NCBI RefSeq assembly: GCF_004366795.1
Contig: NZ_SORF01000010.1
Coordinates: 47,407-111,406, forward strand
Length of the DNA stretch: 64,000 nt
Direction of reading: 5' to 3'
From: Alicyclobacillus sacchari
GTDB taxonomy: Bacteria; Bacillota; Bacilli; Alicyclobacillales; Alicyclobacillaceae
Shown here: piece after piece, positions 52,387-61,400 of the stretch
How the letters are laid out: every line of letters begins with the position of its first letter
Numbering within the stretch: position 1 is the first letter of the stretch
The notes under the pieces: model-generated
What the model was told of the DNA's origin: nothing
The model's input: only the letters and a program-made list of their open reading frames with translations
Database searches by the model: none
Translations under genes and position numbers: made by a program

Positions 52387-53733
52387 ATGAAAACCATTGG
52401 GCTTGACTTGGGCACGACGTCGATTGGTGCCTGTGTTTGGGATTCCGACCTCGATATGGCGATCGCGGTGGAAACACACGTGCATGCTGCAGATCTGCCT
52501 GCGCGCGAGTCGTTCGCCAAATTGCAAGACGCAAAGAGAATCGCCGAGTTGGCGAAGGAGATCGTCGAAGGACTCTTGGATCGGCACGATGGCATCGAGG
52601 CGATCGGCATGACGGGGCAAATGCACGGCATTGTTTATGTCGATGAACACGGGGAAATGGTGAGCCCTTTATACACGTGGCAGGATGGACGAGCCGCGGC
52701 GCTGTATCGAGACGGCATGAGCTATAGTGCGGCACTTTCAGCAGAGCTGGGACAGTCGGTGCCAAGCGGCTACGGGCTGGCGACCCATTTTTATCATGTC
52801 GTCCAAGGTCAAGTTCCGCCCGCAGCCGCAAAGCTATGTACACTTGCAGATGCCGTCGCTTTGCACCTGACCAAGAGGACAGCACCTGTCCTCGATCCGT
52901 CGATGGCTGCAAGTCTTGGTGGGTTTGACGCGGCGACGATGTCATTTGCAGGCTCCGCCCTGGAACGCACCGGGATCGGCAGTTCGATGCTGCCCACATG
53001 CGCCAGCCCGGAGGGGCCTCTCGGTCTGTTCCACGGAATTCCGGTGTATCCGGCGATTGGCGATAACCAGGCGAGCTATCTTGGCGCGGTGGGTGATCGC
53101 GACCACTGCTTGTTCATCAACGTCGGGACCGGTGCACAGCTGTCTATGCGGGCGAGCGAAGGGGAAGCGGTACCAGGCTGGGAGTGGCGTCCTTTTCCTG
53201 CGGGCGGCGGGTTATTGGTTGGCGCCACTTTGGCTGGTGGTCAGGCGTATGCGCTTTTGGCGTCGTATTTTCGCCAAGTGATTGCCATGTGTGGCTTGAC
53301 GCCGCCGGCATCGATGTACGCAGCCATGGACGGAGCCTTGACAGCAGCGAAACAGGCTGGAAAAACGGAGAGTACGCTCTCTGTGCGACCGACTTTTTAC
53401 GGGATGCGCGGCGATGAGACCGCGATGGGGCGGATCGACAACATTATGGCGGACAACTTCACGCCGGTCGATTTGATCATCGGCACGTTGGACGGTGTGG
53501 TTGACGAGTTGTACAGTTATTGGAGTGTGCTTCCACAAGGCACCAAAAATCGAATATCGCAGCTTGTTGGCGCGGGGAATGGATTGCGCAAGAACCCTCA
53601 CTTGGCTGCTCGCGTGGAACGTCGCTTCGGTATGCGTCTGTTGTGGTCGCGCGTCAGCGAAGAGGCCGCCGCGGGGGCAGCCCGCCACGCGACTGCGATG
53701 GCGAGCCGCTACCTTGCGGACGGCACAGCGTGA
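52387..53733 (+). CDS. FGGY-family carbohydrate kinase (sedoheptulokinase-like)
   Basis: The protein has 448 residues. The ATPase fold is seen in MKTIGLDLGTTSIGACVWD (phosphate 1), IEAIGMTGQMHGIVYVDE, FINVGTGAQLS (phosphate 2) and LVGAGNGLRKNP (adenosine region). By recall the compact length and the TGQMHGI context fit sedoheptulokinase-like members, but xylulose or another ketose is possible. The ATG at 52387 has GGAAGG upstream; longer readings to 52150 cross the divergent promoter region and are rejected. Confidence 0.87.
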   Translation: MKTIGLDLGTTSIGACVWDSDLDMAIAVETHVHAADLPARESFAKLQDAKRIAELAKEIVEGLLDRHDGIEAIGMTGQMHGIVYVDEHGEMVSPLYTWQDGRAAALYRDGMSYSAALSAELGQSVPSGYGLATHFYHVVQGQVPPAAAKLCTLADAVALHLTKRTAPVLDPSMAASLGGFDAATMSFAGSALERTGIGSSMLPTCASPEGPLGLFHGIPVYPAIGDNQASYLGAVGDRDHCLFINVGTGAQLSMRASEGEAVPGWEWRPFPAGGGLLVGATLAGGQAYALLASYFRQVIAMCGLTPPASMYAAMDGALTAAKQAGKTESTLSVRPTFYGMRGDETAMGRIDNIMADNFTPVDLIIGTLDGVVDELYSYWSVLPQGTKNRISQLVGAGNGLRKNPHLAARVERRFGMRLLWSRVSEEAAAGAARHATAMASRYLADGTA

Positions 53734-53762
53734 AGTTTGCGTGCGAAGTTCACGAGCAGGAT

Positions 53763-54695
53763 TTATCGCGTGTTGTAAAACGACCGGATGATGTCTTCGG
53801 CAGGTTTGCCATACATGCAGTAGTCGCGATTTTGGTCGGCCTCCTCGCGAGCGTAGAGGCGTGCTGGCCAGTCCCACAACATGAACCCGTAAAACCAAGA
53901 TTCGTTCGCCATGGCATCGAACATGGTGCGGTAGAAGCGGGCTTGTTCTTCGAGATCGACTTCGCCAGGGTGTGTCCAATCGTAAGGCTGCATGGCGGAA
54001 CCGTTCCGGCTTGGGCACCCGACCTCCATGAAAAATACCGGTTTTCCCACGCTTTCCGCGAATGCACGGAGAACGGGAACCCTCTCAGTCCACTCGGTCT
54101 CAGGATAATAGGCGCTGGTGGAGACGAGATCGACCGCGTCCCACCAAGTTACCTTTTCTTCCTGGTGGTGGTTACAGTTGTAGGTGATTGGGCCGTGATA
54201 CACTTCGCGGACCTGTTTGATGAGCGATCGCCACTCGTCGGCTCTGCGATCTGCCGCCACCATTTCGCAGCCGACGCAAAACATTTCACACCCCGTCTCC
54301 TCTGCCATGCGGGCATAGTGGAGGATGAACTCGGTGTAATTGGCAAACCAGACGCTCCACGAGGGATCTGGGCTTTGCGCGTCGTCCGGAAAATCGATAT
54401 GAGCGCGCCACGTGCCATCTGTACAGTTGACGACCGGTTTCAGACAAACCTTCAGGCCTAGCGCATGCGCCCGTGCGATGGCCGCCACCACCTCGGCGTC
54501 GCTGACCATCGGTGGCTCGTTAAAGCGAATGGTGGTGGCGTGCGGATGGGACTGTAGGCCTTGAAACGCGATGGCCGTCCAATTGATCCCGAGTTTCGCC
54601 ATCTCACGCATGGAGTGCTCCGCTTCTGGGGTATCCCAAGTGTCAGCGTGGCCGACCCAGCCCCATGTCATCCCCTTGATATACTCAAAAGACAT
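53763..54695 (-). CDS. GH113-like beta-mannanase
   Basis: The protein has 310 residues, a single TIM barrel. IKGMTWGWVGHADTWDTPEAEHSM at the N-terminus is close, by recall, to Alicyclobacillus acidocaldarius ManA (GH113). Candidate acid/base Glu is in FCVGCEMVAADRR and candidate nucleophile Glu in VFFMEVGCPSR. It would cut beta-1,4-mannan or manno-oligosaccharides; with alpha-galactosidase nearby, galactomannan use is plausible. There is no signal peptide, so it probably acts on imported oligosaccharides. ATG 54695 with AGGAAAGG upstream. Confidence 0.87.
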   Translation of the reverse strand: MSFEYIKGMTWGWVGHADTWDTPEAEHSMREMAKLGINWTAIAFQGLQSHPHATTIRFNEPPMVSDAEVVAAIARAHALGLKVCLKPVVNCTDGTWRAHIDFPDDAQSPDPSWSVWFANYTEFILHYARMAEETGCEMFCVGCEMVAADRRADEWRSLIKQVREVYHGPITYNCNHHQEEKVTWWDAVDLVSTSAYYPETEWTERVPVLRAFAESVGKPVFFMEVGCPSRNGSAMQPYDWTHPGEVDLEEQARFYRTMFDAMANESWFYGFMLWDWPARLYAREEADQNRDYCMYGKPAEDIIRSFYNTR

Positions 54696-54772
54696 CAATA
54701 CACAGCCTTTCCTGTGAGGTTTTTGATGACACTATGCGAGGCCCAATGTGGGTTTCTCGGCTTTCGCAGGAG

Positions 54773-55225
54773 TTAGTCGTTCTCCAAAAGTTCTAGAATC
54801 ACTTTGAAGTCGCGCTCTGCATCGACGTACGCGTAGCGTCCTCCCGTGTATTCCCCGCGTTGAAGTACAGGCATGCCACGTTCCTCCAGGCGCTGGACAA
54901 CCTGCTTCATTCCGTTTACCACAAACGCAATATGATGCGGGCCCTCGCCGTTTCGATCAAGGCATTCGCGCCAAGTGCTGGGGTTGTGATCCGGTTCGAT
55001 GAGTTCCAACTGCAGCCCACCGAGGTTAAAAAACGCCAGCTTCGCACGCGCTTCAGAAGCTTGGCCCAGGTACTCCGTCTTAGCGATGTCGACTGTGTCC
55101 GTCCAGTTCCAAGCTGGCACATCCACTCCGAGCAGATCGGCATATGCCTGACTCGTCGCTTCAATGTCGTGCACGAGAATTCCGATTTGTGCAATTGTTT
55201 TTGTCCCTAAAATCCCTTGGCTCAC
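54773..55225 (-). CDS. VOC-superfamily protein (glyoxalase/methylmalonyl-CoA epimerase-like)
   Basis: This 150-residue protein has two beta-alpha-beta-beta-beta modules (IAQIGILVHDIEATSQAYADLLG and HHIAFVVNGMKQVVQRLEERG). Metal ligands are likely His18, Glu (LQLELIEP), His (GPHHIAF) and Glu (VILELLE). The arrangement resembles methylmalonyl-CoA epimerase, but the substrate is open. The start is GTG at 55225 after AGGGAGGG. It stands upstream of the mannanase gene, 77 bp away on the same strand. Confidence 0.82.
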   Translation of the reverse strand: MSQGILGTKTIAQIGILVHDIEATSQAYADLLGVDVPAWNWTDTVDIAKTEYLGQASEARAKLAFFNLGGLQLELIEPDHNPSTWRECLDRNGEGPHHIAFVVNGMKQVVQRLEERGMPVLQRGEYTGGRYAYVDAERDFKVILELLEND

Positions 55226-55286
55226 TTGTTGCCCTCCCTGTGGCTCGACCTAGGCGTCATAGAAGATGACGTATTTGTCTCCTGTC

Positions 55287-55300
55287 GGTAAGCGCTTTCG
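55287..55300 (+). promoter_or_regulatory. Catabolite-response-like site before the glucan synthase
   Basis: GGTAAGCGCTTTCG closely fits the CcpA cre consensus and matches the site at 48588. It lies in the divergent gap 55226-55486 between the VOC gene and the glucan synthase gene; the gap has no other gene. Confidence 0.5.
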
Positions 55301-55486
55301 ATTGTACTGACGCTATCCATCTCTATGTTAACACGATTGCGCCTTGGCTTGGGGTTTGTCGTTCGTATTTATAAATAAGGCTGTAAAAGGGAATGTTTAC
55401 ATATGCTGCCCTTGTTCTCGCCTGGACATTGGGTGGTGTCTGCGGTTTGCGATCCGCAAATCCTTTCCGCAACTCCAGGAGGACTT

Positions 55487-58400
55487 ATGATTCTTACAGA
55501 TACAGAGCTGCAAGTGCGTGCACACGAGTTTGCCTTGACCGATGCAGTCGATCCATCCCGCAGCAAGAGGACACACCTATGGCCAGACGTACATCGGCAG
55601 GTCGCTCTCCTGCGTTCGTTCGCATCCATGCTTGAGCAGAAGCGATCAACTTGTGTGCAACCTGCCGAAGACTGGCTGCTCGATCACGTCGCCTTCATTG
55701 AGATGCAGGCACAGGTCGCAGAACGCGAGTGGCCTCAGAGGACGCTCCGCCAGTTGCCGCAGCTGCAAGGGGGCGGGCGGCTGCGCGTTTTGGCTCTGTG
55801 CGACGATTACCTAGAAAGCGTCGATGGTCGTTATGACGAGCACACCTTGGAAGTTTACATTCAGGCCTTTCAGGAAGTGGCTGTACTCACGACCGTCGAG
55901 TGTGCAACTTTGCCAAATGCCTTGCGCGTCGCAATCATCGAAAGACTTGCTGCGAGCATGGCAGAAGTCAGGCGCAGACATGAAGTGTGTCATGACATTG
56001 AGCGTCTGCTGGACGACGTGGGGAAAACCGGACCAGATGAGCAAAAAGTTCGACGCCTGTTGGATCGCCACACGGGGGGAAGGTCGCTCACACCACTGGA
56101 GTTGGTTCACTTTGTCCACCATTTGAGCGAGTGGGAGCCAGACATTCAGGTGGTGCGTGACTGGTTGCTGTTGCATATTGAAAACAGCGCAGACAGTCTG
56201 TCACGGATCGTGTCCTTGGAGCATCAGCTGCAGGCCGAACTGCAAGTGCGCTGCGGGAATTTGGTACAAAGTTTACACCGTCTCGAACGAATTGCATGGC
56301 GTCCCATCTTCTCGCGGATATGCCGCGTCGATCAGATTTTGATGCGGGATCCGCTCGGCGATTATCCTCGCCTGGATGCCACTAGCCAGGACGTCTTGCG
56401 CGAGCGCGTCGTGCGCCTGGCAGAACGTCTTGCCATTCCGGAAGCGCTTGTCGCCGAGACATCGGTGCGGCTTGCCGAACGACATGCGAGCAATCAAGAG
56501 ATGGCGGACCGAGAAGCGTTTTTTGGGCATTACCTCGTTGATGCCCAGGGCGTTGCGAGACTTCGCCGCGAGTTGGCAAACTGCGTCAAGCCCCGTCGGT
56601 TGCCGGAATTGGCCGTGAGGCAGCGACCATTGCTTTCGTATATCGCGGGCGCCGGTGTGTTGTTGATTGCACTGCTCGCCATGGTGTCGGATTGGTTGAC
56701 AGGCGGCTTTTCATTGCCCGCTGCATCGATCTGCGCCGTCCTTGCGGCCCTGTTGTTGCCAGTTAGCGAGTGGGTCGTTGTTTTGGTGCACGAGACGATT
56801 GCGCGGTGCGTTCGTCCCGTACCGTTGCTGCGTTACGACTTTTCCGAAGGCTTGCCCAAGGAAGCCCGGACCATGGTCGTGATGCCTGTCATTTGGTCGA
56901 GCGTCGAGGACGTAGACGATGCAGTGGACCAGTTGCTCGTACATCACCTGGCCAATCGCGGTGAATATATCCATTTTGCCATCCTTGCCGATTATCCGGA
57001 CGCTCCGTCCCTGGCGTGTGAAAGCGACCAGGAGTTGTTGGAGCGTGCCTCACAGCGCATTACGGCGTTGCAAGAAGAATACGGAGAGCATCGGTTTTAC
57101 CTATTCCATCGCGACCGCACATGGAATCCCGTCGACCGGGTGTACATGGGCTGGGAGCGCAAGCGCGGCAAACTGGTTGAGTTTGTCGAGCTGTTGCGCG
57201 GTAAAGACGACACAGGTTTTACAACTATCTTGGGTGATACATCCATTCTGGAAGCCGTGCGCTACGTGTTTACGGTCGATCTCGACACCAAGTTGCCTAT
57301 CGGCGTCGTCAACCGCATGGTGGGCACCATTCATTTGCCGTACAATCGACCGCGCCTTAACCCCGATGGCACACGCGTAATAGCCGGTTATGGCGTCTTA
57401 CAACCGGCGGTGAGCGTGAGCCATGCGTCGACACAGAGATCGCGTTTTGCAGCCCTCTGGTCCGGCGAGACCGGTGTCGATCCATACGCGTTTGCCGTTG
57501 CGAACCCTTATCAAGACTGGTTCGGACAAGCGCTGTTCGTCGGCAAGGGCGTGTTTGACGTCGATGCGTTTTACCATGCGCTTGTCAACCGCATTCCGGA
57601 CAACCGTGTACTCAGTCACGACATTCTGGAGGGGGGCTTTTTGCGCGCTGGCCTCGTGGCCGACATCGAAGTCGTTGAGGATCAACCGGCGACGCTGTAC
57701 GCACATCAGCGGCGGGCGCACCGCTGGATTCGTGGTGATTGGCAACTTTTGTACTGGCTGCGCCGTATCTGCCGCGATCGCGATGGACGACCGCGGAAAG
57801 TCGATTTGTGTGGTCTGACCCGTTGGCAGATTGTCGATCACGTCCGCCGCAGCCTGTTGCCGCCCACCTTGTTCGCCGTGTTTTGGCTGGCGGTAGGCGG
57901 CGTGTTGCCAGGCCCGGCTTGGGCATGGGGCCTAGTTGGATTCGTGTCATTGTTTGCGCCATTTCTGCGCGGACTGGAAGCCATGGTGACAAGCACTTCG
58001 CCGAATTGGCGGTCTGCGGCGTTTACCTGTGCCCAAAACTTCGTGCAGTTTGTACTCTTGCCGTGGACGGCCGCTGTCCATATGGACGCTGTCCTGCGGG
58101 CCCTCTATCGAATGTGCATCAGCCGCCGCAAACTGCTTGAATGGGTACCGTCGGCTCATATGGAGCGCGGGCGATGGCGCAGCCACACCCTGCTATATGC
58201 GCCAATTGGGTATGTATTGACCGTCCTGTGTTGCCTCACGGCCCTCGCGCAACCCACGCTCGGAAGGCTGACACTGGCCTTGGTTCTACTGTGTGCATGG
58301 CTTCCTGCACAGCTGCTGGCCGGATGGCTGAGTCAAGAACCGAAGGTGGACGAGCGGTTGGCGCGCATTGCGGAGCATGCTGACGATCTGCGCGCATTGG

Positions 58401-61400
58401 CCAAGGAAATCTGGTCGTTTTATGAGCGTTACGTGACCGCCGAAGACAACTGGCTGCCCCCGGACAACGTGCAGTTTGAGCCTGTCGAACGCATTGCACA
58501 TCGCACATCGCCGACCAACGTCGGGCTGTACCTGATGTGCGTTGTCGCTGCCCGCGACTTTGAGTTCATCGACACGGGGACCATGGCTGGCCGGATCGAA
58601 TCTGCTTTGCAGACGATTCAATCTCTCGAGACGTGGCATGGCCACCTGTACAACTGGTACGACACACAGAGCAAGGCGCCGTTGTCACCCCGCTACGTTT
58701 CGACCGTCGATTCCGGCAACTTCATCGCCAGCCTGATGGTGGTGTACCGGGCACTTACCGAGTGGGCAGAAGCCGAACCGACCTTCCGGGATCGGTTGCA
58801 TGCTTTGCGCAAAGCGGTCTGGCGGATTGTCGAAGACACCGACTTTCGTCCGCTTTACAGCCCGGCGGAGCGGCTTTTTGCACTCGGGTTTCACGTCGAT
58901 CGCAACGAAAAGGAAGCGATTTTGTACGACCTGCTCGCATCCGAGGCGCGCCAGGCGAGTTTTGTCGCGATCGCGCTCGGACAAGTTCCTGTATCACACT
59001 GGTTCACGCTCAGTCGGACGATGACGATGGCCAACGGATGGCGCACGTTGTTGTCGTGGTCAGGCACTATGTTCGAATACTTGATGCCCAGCCTGATTAT
59101 GCGGCACGATCGCAACACTATCTGGGATGATACCTATCGAGGTGTCATTCGTCGCCAGCAGTCGTATGCGGACGCTCGTGGAGTGCCTCTTGGCATATCT
59201 GAAAGCGGGTATTATGCGTTCGACTATCAATTGAATTATCAATATCGCGCGTTTGGTGTACCTGGGTTGGGACTTGACAGGGGCTTGGAGCGGCAGTTGG
59301 TGGTGGCGCCCTATGCCGCGATTCTCGCTTTACCGTTGGCACCGGAGGCAAGCCTCAAATCGTTGCAACAATTTGCCGAACTGGGTGCCAAGGGTGCGTA
59401 TGGGTACTATGAGGCGGTCGATTTTACACCGGAGCGCATGCCGCCAGGGCGCACGTTTGAAGTGATTCAAAGTTTTATGGCGCACCACCAAGGAATGGGT
59501 ATGCTCGCGATCGCGAACGCATTGCTCGACGATGTGATGATCCGGCGTTTCCATGCCGTGCCTGAAGTTCGTGCGACCGAGTACATTTTGCAGGAGCGGA
59601 TTCCGAAAAAGGCGGCGTTGCTTGAACGCCCCACCAGTTCCGCCTACGTGCCAGATTTCGATCAACCCTTGACCGATGGCGAACGCCGCCTGTCGGAAGT
59701 GGACGGCTGGGAAGTCAACGCCTTGGCAAATGGCTCGCTAGCGGTTGTGACCACGGCGCGTGGTGAGAGTAGTTTGCGCTGGCACGGGATCGCTGTGACG
59801 CGATGGCGAGAAGACCCACATCGGATGCTTAGCGGGCCTGTATTGTATATCCACGATGTCGACAGCGAGATCGCTTGGAGTGCGACCGCCTACCCGACTG
59901 TCCTCGGCGGCGCGGTCGATGTCTGTTTCCGCCCGGACAAGTCGCAATTTCGGAGATCCGTCGCAGACGTCGAAAGTAAGTTGGACATCGTCATTGTGCC
60001 GGACCAAGATGTGGAATTGCGCCGTCTTGAATTGAAAAACACGAGTGGCCGGTCACGCACGTTGGAGGTCACGTCGTTTGTCGAGTTGTGCCTTGCCGAT
60101 CCGGCAGCGGATTTGGCCCACCCAGCTTTTGCAAAGCTGTTTGTCGAGACGGGGCACGATGAGCAAACAGGCTTTTTGTTTGCCAAGCGCCGACCTCGGT
60201 CGGACAAGGACGACGAGGTCTGGGCCGTCCATGCGCTGTACGTTGCAGAACGCGAGGCAGAGCCGTATGAGTTCGAGACGGATCGGTCCGCATTCATCGG
60301 CCGCGGCAACGGGCTTGGCAGACCGCAGGGGCTTGCCGGGCGGCTCGCTGGAACAACCGGCTCAGTGGCCGATCCGGCGTTTGTGATACGCCGCCGTCTT
60401 CACCTTGAACCTGGGGCAAGTGCCGTGCTTTACGCGCTGACCAGCGTCGCCAGCGAGCGGGAGCGTGCGTTTGCCGCGGTTGCCGAGTTTCGGGAAGCGC
60501 GTCAGGCTGAGCGTGCATTCCAGCTTGCGTGGGTTCGGGCGCAAATCGATCTTCGGCACGCGCATCTATCGGCCAAACAGAGCATTGACGCGCAGCGGAT
60601 AGCGGCACACTTGTTGCGAACGATTGTGCTGCCTGCCCCGCGCAAGCGCGCCATCGAAGCGAATCAGCTCGGTCAGTCCGCATTATGGGCGCACGGCCTA
60701 GGCGGCGATGTCCCCATTCTGGCAGTCAGTTTCGCGTCGCCTGCAGATTTGCCGTTTGTCGTCCTCGTCGCACGCATGCACCAGTATTTGTGTCGGCAGG
60801 GTTTGGCAATCGATCTTGCCGTGATCGACGAGACCAAGGGCGGTTACCACGATGCGCTGGTCGATCAAATTCGGGATGCGCTTGCTCGCCGCGGCATCGC
60901 ACCGCTTACGCGTGTCGCATTTCTGAAGTCAGAGCAGCTGTCGGCTGCGGAGCGCACGCTATTGGCGGCCGTGGCGAGGGTTTGGCTGCGCGCCAATGGA
61001 CCGAGCGTGGGGGCGCAATTGCGGGAACTGACCCCGGATCGGAAACTGGAACGCTTGGACGGAGAACCGCTCTCTCTTCGTGAGCAGCCTCAAGAGCCGG
61101 TGCGCCCAGTCGGCGGCGAATTTGCGAACGGATACGGTGCGTTTGTCGACGGCGGTACGGCTTATCAAATCTGTGTGCAGCCAGGGGCACACTTGGTGCG
61201 GCCGTGGACGAACGTGATCGCCAATCCTCACTTTGGTTGCCTGGTCACGGAACTCGGGACAGGCTACACGTGGTGGCGCAATAGTCGGGAGTATAAGTTG
61301 ACACCATGGCATAACGATCCCGTTCTGGATCCGCCTGGTGAATGCCTGTATATTCGCGATCTCGACACAGGGCATTTGATGTCGGCAACGCCGCAACCGG

